Positions 9,628-20,102 are shown, numbered from the stretch's first letter. The stretch is DNA of 64,000 nucleotides from Flocculibacter collagenilyticus (GCF_016469335.1 NZ_CP059888.1:1798001-1862000); one strand, 5' to 3'. The notes: generated by a model not told the origin, from the sequence alone. Program-made: numbers and translations.

Positions 9628-10824
9628 TTAGCTTGAAAACACCTGACAAACCAAACCTTTAAGATAAAAGCTCTCTGGATATGCGCCAGAAACAGGATGA
9701 TCTTCTGCTTGTTGCAGTTTCTGTGTGAAATACACGTCTTTATTCGCGTCTAGCGCAGCGTCAGCAACAATTTTTTGGAACAAGCTTGGCTCCATTAAGC
9801 CAGAGCAAGAGAATGTCAGTAAATATCCACCTTCATTGATTAATGACATTGCCAGCATATTTATATCTTTATAGCCGCGACAAGCACCTTGTAATTGAGA
9901 CTTTGAATCTGCAAATTTAGGTGGGTCAAGAATAATCATGTCGAAGGTTTTACCTTCTTCTTTATATTGGCGCAGAAGCTTAAATACATCTGCATTAATA
10001 AAGTCTGCTTTTGATAAGTCTAATTCATTTATCTCTAAATTTTTCTTACCCATGTTTAACGCGTAATCAGACACATCAACATTAGTTACATGTTTTGCAC
10101 CTGCTTTAATGGCATAGGTAGCAAACGTGCCTGTGTAACAAAAACAGTTTAAAACCGTTTTGTCTTTGGCTAATTCACCTGCAATTTTACGATTATTACG
10201 CTGATCTAAATAAAAGCCGGTTTTATGGCCCCTAACAACGTCCACCAGTAATTTAATGCCGTTTTCTTCTATCGTGACTTCTGAAGATGTTAAGTCGCCG
10301 TGTAGTAGCCCTTTACGCTCTTTTAATCCTTCTTTTTTTCTTACAGATACATCAGAACGCTCGTAAACAATAGCGTTCGGGTAAAGCTCAATTATCGCAT
10401 CTAAAATCGTCTCACGATGCACTTCGGCACCTGCACTTAATAATTGGCACACAATGACATTAGCAAAAACATCAATTGTCACACCGGGTAGACCATCAGC
10501 TTCGCCAGCAATTAGGCGATAGCCAGTTAACCCGTCACGTTCAATAAGCGGGCGTCTTACTTTTTCAGCACGCTGTATCTTATTAATAAAAAAGGGCACA
10601 TCAATGATGGTATCTTGATGAAAGTCCCAAACTCTGGCGCGAATTTGTGAAGATGGAGAGTAGGCCGCTTTTGCAATAAAGTTATTTTTGTGATCAAAAA
10701 CATCAATGGTTTCACCGAGTTGTGGATCACCTACTACTGTTTTTACAGCTTTTGAAAAGATCCAAGGGTGCTTTCTACGTAAAGACTTGTCTCTTCCCGA
10801 ATTAAGAATTAATTTTGCGGTCAT
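9628..10824 (-). CDS. rlmI: 23S rRNA (cytosine1962-C5)-methyltransferase RlmI
   Basis: A 398-residue class I SAM-dependent methyltransferase. It has an N-terminal PUA-like domain (about residues 1-75, beginning [20 protein letters not shown]), a central EEHEE-like domain and a C-terminal Rossmann domain with the SAM loop ([15 protein letters not shown]), the catalytic-strand motif DPPKFA and a late TFSCSG Cys motif. Length matches E. coli RlmI (396). It methylates C1962 of 23S rRNA. The frame can be extended to a TTG at 10836, but the ATG at 10824 gives the expected N-terminus. It is divergent from the acylphosphatase gene with about 70 bases between them. Confidence 0.93.
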   Translation of the reverse strand: MTAKLILNSGRDKSLRRKHPWIFSKAVKTVVGDPQLGETIDVFDHKNNFIAKAAYSPSSQIRARVWDFHQDTIIDVPFFINKIQRAEKVRRPLIERDGLTGYRLIAGEADGLPGVTIDVFANVIVCQLLSAGAEVHRETILDAIIELYPNAIVYERSDVSVRKKEGLKERKGLLHGDLTSSEVTIEENGIKLLVDVVRGHKTGFYLDQRNNRKIAGELAKDKTVLNCFCYTGTFATYAIKAGAKHVTNVDVSDYALNMGKKNLEINELDLSKADFINADVFKLLRQYKEEGKTFDMIILDPPKFADSKSQLQGACRGYKDINMLAMSLINEGGYLLTFSCSGLMEPSLFQKIVADAALDANKDVYFTQKLQQAEDHPVSGAYPESFYLKGLVCQVFSS

Positions 10825-10895
10825 TATATTTACCAAAGTTCATATTTGCGCGTATTCTATAACAATAGTCTCAATACAACTAGCTGGGGATGAAC

Positions 10896-11168
10896 ATGGC
10901 ATTAATATCAAAAAAAGCAATTGTTAAAGGTAAAGTACAAGGAGTGTGGTTTCGCGTATCGACTCAGAAGGTAGCGCAGCAGCTTAATTTAACTGGATAT
11001 GCAAAAAATTTGGATGACGGTTCGGTAGAAGTTGTGGCAACAGGTACACCAGAAGATGTTGAGCAATTACTTTTATATCTATATGAAGGCTCGGAAAATG
11101 CCATTGTAGATGAAGTTGATATTACCGATATTGATGTTACAAAGTTTGAAGAGTTTAAAACAGCCTAA
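10896..11168 (+). CDS. Acylphosphatase
   Basis: A 90-residue enzyme hydrolysing carboxyl-phosphate bonds such as acetyl or carbamoyl phosphate. The signature GKVQGVWFR holds phosphate-binding Arg20, and GYAKNLDDGSVEV holds catalytic Asn38. Of two in-frame ATGs (10890, 10896), the second is chosen because GGGGA at 10886-10890 would overlap the first and is well spaced for the second. Its TAA overlaps the ATG of the downstream oxidoreductase (TAATG), indicating translational coupling. Confidence 0.93.
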   Translation: MALISKKAIVKGKVQGVWFRVSTQKVAQQLNLTGYAKNLDDGSVEVVATGTPEDVEQLLLYLYEGSENAIVDEVDITDIDVTKFEEFKTA

Positions 11169-12145
11169 TGAATCGCATGAAATATATTTCCATTTCTGAA
11201 AATACCCACCCTAAAAGCAATCAATTAATTGTTTCTGAAACTGATATTCCAAGTATTTTACCTCACCAAGTTTTAATAAAAGTAAGTGCTTCGGGTGTAA
11301 ATCGAGCAGATATATTACAAAAACAAGGAAAATACCCTGCGCCAAAAGGCGATAGTGATATTTTGGGCTTAGAAGTGGCAGGCATAATAGAAGCCATTGG
11401 TGAATCAGTTACCCATTTGTCAAAAGGCCAAAGGGTGTTTGGTTTGGTACAGGGTGGTGGATACGCAGAGTATGCGGTAATGGACGCAGGGCAAGCCATG
11501 CTAACGCCTTTTAATATCAGTGATTGTGAAGCTGCTGGTATTGCTGAGGTCTTTTTAACGGCCTATCAAGCTCTTGTAAAAATTAGCGACATTCAGCAAG
11601 GGCAATCAGCTCTTATCCATGCAGGCGCCAGTGGTGTAGGCACTGCAGCTATTCAGTTGTGCCAATTTTTTAAAGCCGCTTGTTATGCAACGGTGGGCTC
11701 GGAAACCAAAAAAGCGTTCTGTTTGGAGCTAGGGGCAAAACAAGTATTCAACTATAACAATGAAGACTTTGCTGAACATATCTCGCATATCGATGTGATA
11801 ATCGATCCTATCGCTGGTACTTATGTTGAGAAGAATTTATCTGTTGCGAATAAAGATGCAACTATCGTTTTATTGGCAATGCTGGGCGGTAGATACGCCG
11901 AAAAACTGGATATCGCATTAATGTTAGGCAAGCGTGTAAAGCTGGTTGGCTCTACGCTACGCAATCGCAGTGCTGAAGACAAAAATGAATTAGTGTCATC
12001 GTTTTGGAAACGATGCGCGGAATCGTTCGAGACTAACAAACTGTTTCCAGTTATAGATTCTGTTTTTCCATTTGAGCAAGCAAATGAAGCGCACGCCTAT
12101 ATGGAAAGTAATAAGAATATTGGAAAAATAATTTTATCATTTTAA
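11168..12145 (+). CDS. NAD(P)H-quinone oxidoreductase (zinc-independent MDR family)
   Basis: A 325-residue medium-chain dehydrogenase/reductase without the zinc ligands. It has an N-terminal GroES-like domain (VNRADILQKQGKYPAPKG, typical of the PIG3/TP53I3 quinone oxidoreductase group) and a Rossmann domain with the dinucleotide loop HAGASGVGTAAIQL from about residue 151. It reduces quinones with NADPH in the cytoplasm. The start codon overlaps the acylphosphatase stop codon. The exact substrate is not predictable. Confidence 0.9.
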   Translation: MNRMKYISISENTHPKSNQLIVSETDIPSILPHQVLIKVSASGVNRADILQKQGKYPAPKGDSDILGLEVAGIIEAIGESVTHLSKGQRVFGLVQGGGYAEYAVMDAGQAMLTPFNISDCEAAGIAEVFLTAYQALVKISDIQQGQSALIHAGASGVGTAAIQLCQFFKAACYATVGSETKKAFCLELGAKQVFNYNNEDFAEHISHIDVIIDPIAGTYVEKNLSVANKDATIVLLAMLGGRYAEKLDIALMLGKRVKLVGSTLRNRSAEDKNELVSSFWKRCAESFETNKLFPVIDSVFPFEQANEAHAYMESNKNIGKIILSF

Positions 12146-12197
12146 GGAATCTATACCGCCTTAATACAAAACAAGTGTATTAACTTAGTGATATTGG

Positions 12198-13016
12198 ATG
12201 GGCTATATGATTACAATTGACAAATGTGTATTAACTATTTCAAGTGAGTTACAGTCAGAAAAAAAGCGAATTGAAGATAGCAGGACTAAGATGTTAGGGG
12301 GACTACCAATATTCAGTTACAGCAGCTCTGATTTTCCCAAAGAAATTCGTCATTATCGTACATTATTTCCAAATAACTGGCTTGACACTACCCTTCTTAA
12401 GGATGGGGATGAGATAAGGAGTATGTGCCAAGAATTTCAAGAGTATATTAGTAGCAAAAAAGTTAAAGAGCGGGATATTTTAAAGTGGATCAAAGATAAT
12501 AGAGCTTATCACTTACTCGGTGCACTGATTAGCAAAAAAAACTTTGGACATCATGATGCCTTTATTTTTCCAGAGTTTCAGTTAGGGAACTCTTACAAGG
12601 TGGATTTTTTATTAGTCGGAAAAAATTCTGGTGGGTATCAGTTCCTTTTTGTTGAACTTGAGTCTCCGGTTGGAAGAATATTTACAAAGAGTGATGATTT
12701 GGGTGACGTACATAGAAAAGGGCTTAAGCAAATAGATGATTGGAGGAAGTGGTTGGAGCAAAACTATAACTCGATCCATAGTACTTTTAAGAAATACATC
12801 AAGCCTAATGAAACTTTACCTGCCGAGTTCTTGACTTATGACTCAACACGATTTCATTACTGTGTTGTTGCTGGCCGACGTGAAGACTACGAAGAGAGTA
12901 ATGATGCACGATACAGGCTCCGCAGGGATACAGAAAAAAAATGTAATCTCAACTTGTATCATTTCGATAATCTAATAGACTTCGCGGAAAGTATAATTGG
13001 TAATACTACTTACTAA
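12198..13016 (+). CDS. Shedu-like (DUF4263) putative anti-phage nuclease
   Basis: A 272-residue protein resembling the DUF4263 nuclease domain of the single-gene Shedu (SduA) defence system. The PD-(D/E)XK-like core is visible: E126 in FPEFQLG, D136 in KVDFLLVG, then E153-x-E155 on the strand QFLFVELESP. A helix ending in QIDDWRKWLE follows, characteristic of DUF4263. The usual E-x-K is E-x-E here, a variant I believe occurs in this family but cannot verify. The first ~120 residues are an unrecognised helical region. The ATG at 12198 is used; an ATG at 12207 has slightly better GGATGG spacing. It is a stand-alone gene between housekeeping genes, which suggests acquisition. The defence role is inference. 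Confidence 0.75.
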   Translation: MGYMITIDKCVLTISSELQSEKKRIEDSRTKMLGGLPIFSYSSSDFPKEIRHYRTLFPNNWLDTTLLKDGDEIRSMCQEFQEYISSKKVKERDILKWIKDNRAYHLLGALISKKNFGHHDAFIFPEFQLGNSYKVDFLLVGKNSGGYQFLFVELESPVGRIFTKSDDLGDVHRKGLKQIDDWRKWLEQNYNSIHSTFKKYIKPNETLPAEFLTYDSTRFHYCVVAGRREDYEESNDARYRLRRDTEKKCNLNLYHFDNLIDFAESIIGNTTY

Positions 13017-13072
13017 CGATTAGATGTGAGATACATTACTTACTAAGTAGTGCCTTGATATCTAGCTATAAT

Positions 13073-13105
13073 AAGCCGCCTGTCTGATTAAACAAGACGG
13101 CTTTT
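13073..13105. terminator. Bidirectional intrinsic terminator
   Basis: AAGCCG (13073-13078) and CGGCTT (13098-13103), with additional interior pairing, are flanked by TTTTAT on the plus strand and TTATTAT on the minus strand. It lies between the convergent Shedu-like gene and metG, where a shared terminator is expected. Confidence 0.75.
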
Positions 13106-13115
13106 ATATTATCGG

Positions 13116-15155
13116 TTACTTAACTCGCATACCTGGCTGTGCACCATCTTCAGGGTTAAGTATATATAAATCGCTGCCACCAGGGCCTGCGGCTAATACC
13201 ATGCCCTCAGAGAGGCCAAAGCGCATTTTACGTGGTGCCAAGTTGGCTACCATTACTGTTAATTTACCTTCTAAATCTTCTGGCTGATAAGCAGCTTTAA
13301 TGCCTGCAAATACCTGCTTAGTTTCGCCGCCTAAATCTAGTTGAAGTTTGATTAACTTGTCGGCACCTTCAACATGTTCTGCTTTTGCAATTTTAGCGAT
13401 ACGTAAATCGATTTTTGCAAAATCATCGAATGAAATCGTTTCTGAAATCGGATCGCTAGCTAACGGACTGTTTTCATCAATTTTTGCTTCAGGCGTTTCT
13501 TTATTTGTTTGCGCTAGACTTTCTTTAGACGCTTCAACCATTGCATTTACCTTGTCAGCATCTACGCGTTGCAGGAGTGCTTTAAATTTATTTATTGAAT
13601 GATCAGTCAGTACCGTTTTATAGCTATCCCACGTTAATTGGTCATTGAAAAACGCTTCAGATTGCTCTGCTAAGGTTGGCACGACTGGCTTTAAGTAAGA
13701 AACCAATATTCTGAATAGGTTAATACCCATTGTACAAACGTCGTGGGTTAGCGCTTGCTTGTCTTGGTCTTTGATCAATACCCAAGGAGCTTGTGCATCA
13801 ATATATTGGTTGGCTTTATCAGCCAATGCCATTATTTCACGAATTGCACGACTGTATTCTCTTGCTTCGTAGTGCTGCGCAATTTCTTCGCCTTTATCTT
13901 GGAATGCTTTGATAAGTTCAGGCTCTAAGATATTGCTCGATAACTTTCCGTCGAATTTTTTAGTGATAAAGCTGGCACAACGACTGGCAATATTGACGAC
14001 TTTCCCAACAAGGTCTGAATTAACACGTTGAATGAAGTCTTCAAAATTTAAGTCTATATCTGTTACACCGCTAGATAATTTAGCGGCAAAGTAGTAGCGC
14101 AAATATTCAGGGTTTAAATGCTCTAAATATGTACGCGCTTTTATAAATGTGCCGCGTGACTTAGACATTTTCGCGCCATTTACAGTCACAAAACCATGAA
14201 CGAATACGTTATTAGGCTTTCTGAATTTTGCACCTTCAAGCATTGCAGGCCAGAATAAGCAGTGGAAGTAGGTGATGTCTTTACCAATGTTATGGTACAC
14301 CTCAGCTGTGGAATCTGGCTTCCAATATTCATCAAAGTCTAACTCTAAACGGTCGCATAGCTTTTTAAAGCTTGCCATGTAGCCGATTGGTGCATCTAAC
14401 CATACATAAAAGAATTTGCCTGGGGCATTTGGAATTTCAAAACCAAAGTAAGGAGCATCACGGCTGATATCCCATTGCTGTAAACCACTTTCAAACCATT
14501 CCTGTAATTTATTTGCAATTTCAGGCTGAATGGAGTCGCTTTGTAGCCATTCCTTTAACATGCCTTCAAATGCTGGCAAGTCGAAGAAGTAGTGCTCAGA
14601 ATCTTTTAATACTGGCGTCGCACCAGACACTACAGAACGTGGATTTTTTAAGTCGGTAGGGCTGTAAGTTGCACTACATGAGTCGCAATTATCACCATTT
14701 TGATCTTCAGAACCGCATTTTGGACAAGTGCCTTTTACAAAGCGATCTGGTAAGAACATTTCTTTTTCAGGATCAAATAACTGAGTAATAGTGCGCTTTT
14801 TAATATGACCAGCATCGTTAAGGCGGTTATAAATTAACTCAGAAAGGGCTTTATTCTCTTCAGAATGTGTTACATGGTATTGATCATAATTAACGTTAAA
14901 GTCAATGAAGTCTTGATTATGCTCAGCACAGGTTTGTGCCACCATCTCTTCAGGCGTGATACCTAATTCTTGCGCTTTTAGCATTACAGGGGTGCCGTGA
15001 GCATCGTCTGCACATACTGCATAACATTCATGCCCACGTAGTTTTTGAAAACGTGCCCAGATGTCTGTTTGAATATGCTCTAGAAGGTGGCCTAAATGAA
15101 TAGAGCCATTTGCATAAGGTAATGCACTTGTAATGAGAATCTTTCTTTTTGTCAT
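13116..15155 (-). CDS. metG: Methionyl-tRNA synthetase
   Basis: A 679-residue class I aminoacyl-tRNA synthetase charging tRNA-Met and initiator tRNA. It has the HIGH-type signature HLGH at residues 20-23, a zinc knuckle with C144, C147, C157 and C160, KMSKS at 329-333, an anticodon-binding helical domain, a Lys/Glu-rich linker (about 545-575) and a C-terminal EMAPII-like tRNA-binding/dimerisation domain (about 580-679). Full length matches the E. coli enzyme (677). It is divergent from mrp/apbC, an arrangement common in gammaproteobacteria. Confidence 0.98.
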   Translation of the reverse strand: MTKRKILITSALPYANGSIHLGHLLEHIQTDIWARFQKLRGHECYAVCADDAHGTPVMLKAQELGITPEEMVAQTCAEHNQDFIDFNVNYDQYHVTHSEENKALSELIYNRLNDAGHIKKRTITQLFDPEKEMFLPDRFVKGTCPKCGSEDQNGDNCDSCSATYSPTDLKNPRSVVSGATPVLKDSEHYFFDLPAFEGMLKEWLQSDSIQPEIANKLQEWFESGLQQWDISRDAPYFGFEIPNAPGKFFYVWLDAPIGYMASFKKLCDRLELDFDEYWKPDSTAEVYHNIGKDITYFHCLFWPAMLEGAKFRKPNNVFVHGFVTVNGAKMSKSRGTFIKARTYLEHLNPEYLRYYFAAKLSSGVTDIDLNFEDFIQRVNSDLVGKVVNIASRCASFITKKFDGKLSSNILEPELIKAFQDKGEEIAQHYEAREYSRAIREIMALADKANQYIDAQAPWVLIKDQDKQALTHDVCTMGINLFRILVSYLKPVVPTLAEQSEAFFNDQLTWDSYKTVLTDHSINKFKALLQRVDADKVNAMVEASKESLAQTNKETPEAKIDENSPLASDPISETISFDDFAKIDLRIAKIAKAEHVEGADKLIKLQLDLGGETKQVFAGIKAAYQPEDLEGKLTVMVANLAPRKMRFGLSEGMVLAAGPGGSDLYILNPEDGAQPGMRVK

Positions 15156-15256
15156 TGCTACCTAGCCTAATTTGCTTAGGGATAAATTACTGGTGATGAA
15201 AGGCTAGATGTTACATAATTCACTCCCTGTTTTCATCAAAAACATTGAAAGGTTAA

Positions 15257-16354
15257 ATGAATTTCATAAAAAACCTCTTTTCAGGTCAAATTACAGTACC
15301 TGATAACGTATTAGACTGTATTAAAGCTTACCGTTCTAATGTATTAATTGATGGGATTTTACCATTTTGGGATTCGTTAGAAATAACCAAAACAGATAAG
15401 GGAATAGCGCTAACATTTACTTTACCCTTTGCGTGTGAATCTGAAGCGAATTCAATTAATGCTGCATTGCATGAAGTAGAAAGTGTGCAAACGTTCATCG
15501 TTAGATTAACAACTAAGCTTACCTCTGAACCACTCACTTTAGCTAACAAACATAAAGTAAATCACATTATTTTAGTTGCATCTGGTAAAGGTGGTGTAGG
15601 TAAGTCTACTACAGCGGTTAATTTAGCCGTTGGATTAGCTGAACAAGGTGCAAGAGTAGGATTATTAGACGCTGATATTTATGGGCCTTCAATCCCACTT
15701 ATGACAGGGTGTGAAGACACAAAAGTGACCAGCGCTGACGGTAAAACCATTGATCCTGTGAACATTCATAATGTGTTTGTCATGTCGATTGGTTTGCTAG
15801 TACCTAAAGACGATGCCACTGTGTGGCGTGGCCCGATGGCTAGCCAAGCACTTTCGCAATTAATTAATGAAACGAACTGGCCAACACTGGATTATCTTAT
15901 TGTAGATATGCCACCAGGAACAGGCGATATTCAGTTAACGATGTCGCAAAAAATACCTTGTTCGGGAGCGATTGTTGTAACGACGCCGCAAGATGTTGCA
16001 CTGGCAGATGCCGGTAAAGGTATTGCGATGTTTAACAAAGTGAATATTCCTGTTATTGGTTTAGTTGAAAATATGGCGTATTACGAATGCGAAAAGTGTG
16101 ACCATAAAAATACTATTTTTGGTGAGTTAGGCGCGAAGCGTTTAGCCGAAACTTACCAGACAAATGTGCTAATGCAGTTACCACTGTTAGCACAAATTCG
16201 CCAACGTAGTGATGAAGGCATTCCATTTGTTTTAGATAAAAACAATAAAATTGCGAATAAATACGAGGAATTAGCTAAACTTACTGCTAGCCAGTTGTAT
16301 TACAATTCAGCAAATACGTTTACCAGACCAGAAATAATAATTACAAAAGATTAA
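15257..16354 (+). CDS. apbC: Mrp/ApbC iron-sulfur cluster carrier ATPase
   Basis: A 365-residue P-loop NTPase that binds and transfers Fe-S clusters. It has an N-terminal DUF59-like region (residues 1-95), a deviant Walker [10 protein letters not shown] at 110-118, DADIYGPS, Walker B-like VDMPPGTGD, and C278-x-x-C281 (YECEKC), the cluster-bridging pair at the dimer interface. The ATG is preceded by GAAAGG at good spacing. It is transcribed divergently from metG, and the downstream dcd starts only 4 bases after its stop, so the two form an operon. Confidence 0.95.
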   Translation: MNFIKNLFSGQITVPDNVLDCIKAYRSNVLIDGILPFWDSLEITKTDKGIALTFTLPFACESEANSINAALHEVESVQTFIVRLTTKLTSEPLTLANKHKVNHIILVASGKGGVGKSTTAVNLAVGLAEQGARVGLLDADIYGPSIPLMTGCEDTKVTSADGKTIDPVNIHNVFVMSIGLLVPKDDATVWRGPMASQALSQLINETNWPTLDYLIVDMPPGTGDIQLTMSQKIPCSGAIVVTTPQDVALADAGKGIAMFNKVNIPVIGLVENMAYYECEKCDHKNTIFGELGAKRLAETYQTNVLMQLPLLAQIRQRSDEGIPFVLDKNNKIANKYEELAKLTASQLYYNSANTFTRPEIIITKD

Positions 16355-16358
16355 ATTA

Positions 16359-16940
16359 ATGAGACTTTGCGACAGAGATATAATCCGTTTACTTGAAGAA
16401 CGTGAAATACAAGTTTTACCAGAACCATCACCAGAAGCCATATCTGGCGTTACATTAGATATCCGTTTAGGAAATAAGTTTAGAGTGTTTCAGCATCATG
16501 CTGCGCCGTTTATCGATTTAAGCGGACCAAAAGCAGAGGTCAATCAAGCGTTGGAATCTGTTATGAGTGAAGAGATACATATCGACAACGGTGAAGCGTT
16601 TTTTTTACACCCAGGCGAGCTTGCTTTAGGCATGACGCTTGAGCATGTTACATTGCCCGATAATATTGTTGGCTGGCTTGATGGGCGCTCGTCTTTGGCG
16701 CGTTTAGGTTTAATGGTTCATGTTACTGCACACAGAATAGATCCAGGTTGGAGTGGCAACATTGTATTGGAATTCTATAATAGTGGTAAATTGCCGTTGG
16801 CGCTTCGTCCTGAAATGAAAATCGGAGCATTGAATTTTGAGACGATGTCTGGCTCAGCAATGCGCCCGTATAACAAGCGGTTAGATGCAAAATATAAAGA
16901 TCAAACAAGTGCTGTGGCAAGTCGAATTAGTGACGACTAA
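16359..16940 (+). CDS. dcd: dCTP deaminase
   Basis: A 193-residue homotrimeric enzyme (E. coli Dcd is also 193) converting dCTP to dUTP for thymidylate synthesis. Family motifs seen are [11 protein letters not shown] near the N-terminus, [10 protein letters not shown] (substrate binding) and [15 protein letters not shown] carrying the catalytic Glu. It follows apbC by 4 bases and is probably co-transcribed with it. Confidence 0.97.
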   Translation: MRLCDRDIIRLLEEREIQVLPEPSPEAISGVTLDIRLGNKFRVFQHHAAPFIDLSGPKAEVNQALESVMSEEIHIDNGEAFFLHPGELALGMTLEHVTLPDNIVGWLDGRSSLARLGLMVHVTAHRIDPGWSGNIVLEFYNSGKLPLALRPEMKIGALNFETMSGSAMRPYNKRLDAKYKDQTSAVASRISDD

Positions 16941-16962
16941 TTGCACTGCTTAATATGAAAAA

Positions 16963-16987
16963 ACCCTTATGCATAACGCATAAGGGT
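16963..16987 (-). terminator. Strong hairpin with a T-tract on the minus strand
   Basis: A perfect 10-bp stem (16963-16972 with 16978-16987) and a 5-base loop. The run of six T residues follows the stem only when read on the minus strand (A-run at 16958-16963 on plus), so as an intrinsic terminator it points leftward, against dcd. Read rightward it can still form a hairpin at the dcd 3' end. Confidence 0.6.
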
Positions 16988-17156
16988 AAATTGCTTATGA
17001 GCAAAAATGAAGCTGAATGATTATGCAATATTTAAGCATTATTTGGCAATAGCGAAGAGTTGAATATAGTAAGAAAAGTTAAACATTCACGTATCTGAAT
17101 TTAGTTGTAATGTTGTATCAGAGTATGTAGCAATAATAATTAAATTAGAGAACTCA

Positions 17157-19649
17157 ATGCGGAATACGATAACTCATGTTCTTCTTTTCATAATCATGCT
17201 GGTGATTCATAGCACTGGTTATTCGTCAACATTAATAGTTGACGACTCTTTCACAAAACTTGAAAATTTATCGCCTTATATCAGCTCCTTTAAAACCTCT
17301 GAAGAAATAGACGAACTTAACGTTTCGTCTGAACAATTATCCACCTTAGAGTCTAATCCATTACGTTTCACGATTGAAGATGCAGATTATTGGTTAATTT
17401 TCGATGTAATGAACCGAGGTATCAATACAAAAACACTCGTTCTTCACTTTGATAACCCAATGATTGATAAGTTGTTGGTATACGATAGTGCGAAACAAGA
17501 TCTTCCTCCATACCTGCTGGGTGATAGCATATCTAACTTAACAACGAAAATGTATGCTTTTCCTTATTATCAATTCTCACTAGCGCCTAACGAGCAAAGA
17601 AGCTTTTTAATCAATGTAGTTACAGCGGGAGCACCAAGTCCGGCAGTATCGTTACTTACAACTGAAGCGTTTCAGAATAAACAACACGATGTTTATTTGC
17701 TGTGGGGAATATTCTTGGGGGTATGCTTAGTGATGATGCTGTATAACTTTGTGTTGTATTTCAGCATTAAAGATATCGCTTATCTCTATTATGTAGGCTA
17801 TGTATTTTTTGTCATTTTGGTTGCTTCAATCATTGATGGTTTCGGTTTTATTTTCTTCCCAGAAGAATTGCAAATTACTCTTAACGCGTTAATTATTCCA
17901 CTACAAACGTTTGTTGCGTTAACGGCCATGCTGTTTGCCATGGCGTTTCTTCGAATAAGTGAAAATGAAACCTTTTTGTATAAGACTGGGCAAATATTTA
18001 TTTGGATCTTAGGCATATTTCTATTTGCTAGTATTTTGCTGCGAGAAGATATTGCTGCTAATATTTTTATGCCACTACAGTTATTTCTTTACTTTTATTG
18101 CTTTGCTGCGAGCTATATTCGCATTAGAGAAGGCTATAATTGGGCTATTTTTTACCTTATTTCATGGATACCATTTTTTATTGGTGCGGCACTAAGTCCA
18201 GCTTTATTGGTTGGCTTATTAGATTATTCATTTGCTGTCCGTCAGTCATTTATTATTGGTGCTATGTTAGAAATATCACTTATTTCATTTGCGTTAGCTT
18301 ATCGGTTTCGTGCCAACGAACAAGAAAAAGACTATATGGCTTTTCATGATGAGGTAACGGGGCTACCTAACTTAAAACTTCTTCAGAAAAGTATTCATTC
18401 ACTAATAGAAGACCAACGAAGCTTCACGCTAATACTATTCGAGCCTGAAAAAATTAATACGATTCGCATTACCTTAGGTATGGAGAGCACCAAACTCTTA
18501 ATGCTTGAATTTACAGAGCATCTGACTAAATATCTTGAAAACACAGTAAATATGTATCAGTTTGAAGAAAAGCCAGTAGCGCAGCATATATGCAAAACTG
18601 ACGATGCTACCTTTGGCCTGATATTAACGGAAACGTATGACGACAGTACGGCTGATTTTATGACGTTGATTATAAAAGAGGCATTTGCGACTAAATCGAG
18701 AGTGGGCAACATTGAGATGACCATGAATGTGAATATAGGGGCAAGTAGGTATCCACACCACAGTGATAGCTTCGAAGATGTTTATCAAAAGGCGTTTCAA
18801 GCACTACATCATGCTAAAGAGTATGACATACCATTTATAATGTATAACGACTCGGAACATACCAACTACCAAATGCAGGTAGAAATGCTTTCTGACTTAA
18901 TGGCCGCAATTAAAGACAATACACTAGAACTGTATCATCAACCTGTGATCAGCTACGAAGATTACAGCGTTGTTGGGTCTGAAGTGTTATTAAGGTGGCA
19001 CCATAAAACGCAGGGTTATATTAACCCAATTGAGATTGTGCAATTAACTGAAGATACCGGTGTCATTAGTGCGTTAACTAATTGGATTATTAATCAGGCC
19101 ATTGTTCAATTTGATGCATTAAGGGCGCAAGGTTTTAATCAAACGATGTTTATTAATATTTCTGCCAAAGATTTAGCATCTGATGGCTTCGTACAAAATA
19201 TTGTTGATAAATTATCTAAAAATGAGATTGATCCTGGAAAGATAGTGTTGGAATTAACAGAGTCAATTATGCTTGATGATTATGAGAATATTTTATCTGT
19301 GGTGAACAAGTTAGAACGCTACAATGTGAGGGTTGCAATTGATGATTACGGTACAGGTCATGCGTCGTTGCAGAATTTAACAATTATTCCATTTTATTCA
19401 TTTAAGATCGCACGTACTTTTATTTCAAAAATTGAACAGTCTGAACGAAAACAAGTCATTGTTAAAAACACTATTTCAATGGCACAGCAACTGGGTAGCT
19501 CGGCGGTTGCGTTGGGCGTTGAAACAAAAGCCACAGAAGCAGTGCTTAAAGAATACGGCTGTAAATTTGGTCAAGGTTATTTGTACTGTAAACCTGTTGC
19601 GCTTAATAAATATATAGAATGGTTACAACATTACTCCAGCCATCTTTAG
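17157..19649 (+). CDS. 7TM sensor with degenerate GGDEF and EAL domains
   Basis: An 830-residue membrane protein: signal peptide (1-24), periplasmic 7TMR-DISMED2-like beta domain (about 30-175), seven hydrophobic helices (about 180-385), GGDEF-like domain (about 395-560) and EAL domain (about 580-825). The GGDEF active-site loop reads TDDATF (near residue 483), so cyclase activity is unlikely. The EAL domain keeps the catalytic Glu (as EVL), the Asn of INIS, LELTES, DDYGTG, GVE and the QGY Gln, but the usual KIDR is KIAR, replacing an Asp. It may be a weak c-di-GMP phosphodiesterase or a c-di-GMP/ligand sensor. It is monocistronic, upstream of tRNA-Pro. Confidence 0.9.
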   Translation: MRNTITHVLLFIIMLVIHSTGYSSTLIVDDSFTKLENLSPYISSFKTSEEIDELNVSSEQLSTLESNPLRFTIEDADYWLIFDVMNRGINTKTLVLHFDNPMIDKLLVYDSAKQDLPPYLLGDSISNLTTKMYAFPYYQFSLAPNEQRSFLINVVTAGAPSPAVSLLTTEAFQNKQHDVYLLWGIFLGVCLVMMLYNFVLYFSIKDIAYLYYVGYVFFVILVASIIDGFGFIFFPEELQITLNALIIPLQTFVALTAMLFAMAFLRISENETFLYKTGQIFIWILGIFLFASILLREDIAANIFMPLQLFLYFYCFAASYIRIREGYNWAIFYLISWIPFFIGAALSPALLVGLLDYSFAVRQSFIIGAMLEISLISFALAYRFRANEQEKDYMAFHDEVTGLPNLKLLQKSIHSLIEDQRSFTLILFEPEKINTIRITLGMESTKLLMLEFTEHLTKYLENTVNMYQFEEKPVAQHICKTDDATFGLILTETYDDSTADFMTLIIKEAFATKSRVGNIEMTMNVNIGASRYPHHSDSFEDVYQKAFQALHHAKEYDIPFIMYNDSEHTNYQMQVEMLSDLMAAIKDNTLELYHQPVISYEDYSVVGSEVLLRWHHKTQGYINPIEIVQLTEDTGVISALTNWIINQAIVQFDALRAQGFNQTMFINISAKDLASDGFVQNIVDKLSKNEIDPGKIVLELTESIMLDDYENILSVVNKLERYNVRVAIDDYGTGHASLQNLTIIPFYSFKIARTFISKIEQSERKQVIVKNTISMAQQLGSSAVALGVETKATEAVLKEYGCKFGQGYLYCKPVALNKYIEWLQHYSSHL

Positions 19650-19730
19650 AAATAATGTCAGAAGTCGTAAGGTACAACCTAATTTAAGGGAATAATTGAT
19701 TAAAAGACAGTCACCTAGACAATACAGGGA

Positions 19731-19758
19731 TTGTAATTAATAAATCTTTCGCTATTAT
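19731..19758 (+). promoter_or_regulatory. Promoter of tRNA-Pro
   Basis: A -35-like TTGTAA (19731-19736), a 16-bp spacer and a -10-like TATTAT (19753-19758), followed by a GC-rich discriminator GCCCC (19761-19765). GC-rich discriminators are typical of stringently controlled stable-RNA promoters. Predicted initiation is a few bases before the mature tRNA 5' end. Confidence 0.6.
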
Positions 19759-19770
19759 ATGCCCCTTAGT

Positions 19771-19847
19771 CGGCTTGTAGCGCAGCCAGGTAGCGCACTG
19801 TCATGGGGTGTCAGGGGTCGCGAGTTCGAATCTCGCCAAGCCGACCA
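19771..19847 (+). tRNA. tRNA-Pro (anticodon GGG)
   Basis: A full 77-nt cloverleaf with an encoded CCA end. The acceptor CGGCTTG pairs with CAAGCCG, the D stem is GCGC/GCGC, the anticodon stem CTGTC/GTCAG contains a central T-T mismatch, the loop ATGGGGT gives anticodon GGG, and the T stem is GCGAG/CTCGC with loop TTCGAAT. The T-T mismatch also occurs in E. coli tRNA-Pro(GGG), supporting the call. The fimbrial locus begins 288 bases downstream. Confidence 0.97.
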
Positions 19848-20084
19848 TTAATTAATCTCCCACCAATCTTTAGCTTTTAATACCCTTGCATTAGTTTTAA
19901 TAATCTATTTTCTTTATCGTAACATGCTATTAACGTTGCTCATCCAGCATACTGACAACACGCCAGTAAAATAACCGTCAAAACTAATAACTTTGCGGCC
20001 AGATACCACGCCTACTACAGAAAACTGAAATATATTCTACACTTATAGTTACCCGATTCATTCTTTTAATAACTCGGTAAAGTT

Positions 20085-20102
20085 ATCGGCTGTTTTGCCG
20101 AT
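20085..20102 (+). promoter_or_regulatory. Small hairpin in the leader of the fimbrial operon
   Basis: ATCGGC (20085-20090) and GCCGAT (20097-20102) form a perfect 6-bp stem with a TGTTTT loop, 33 bases before the first start codon. It may be an operator or 5'-UTR structure. The rest of 19848-20135 shows no gene. Confidence 0.3.
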
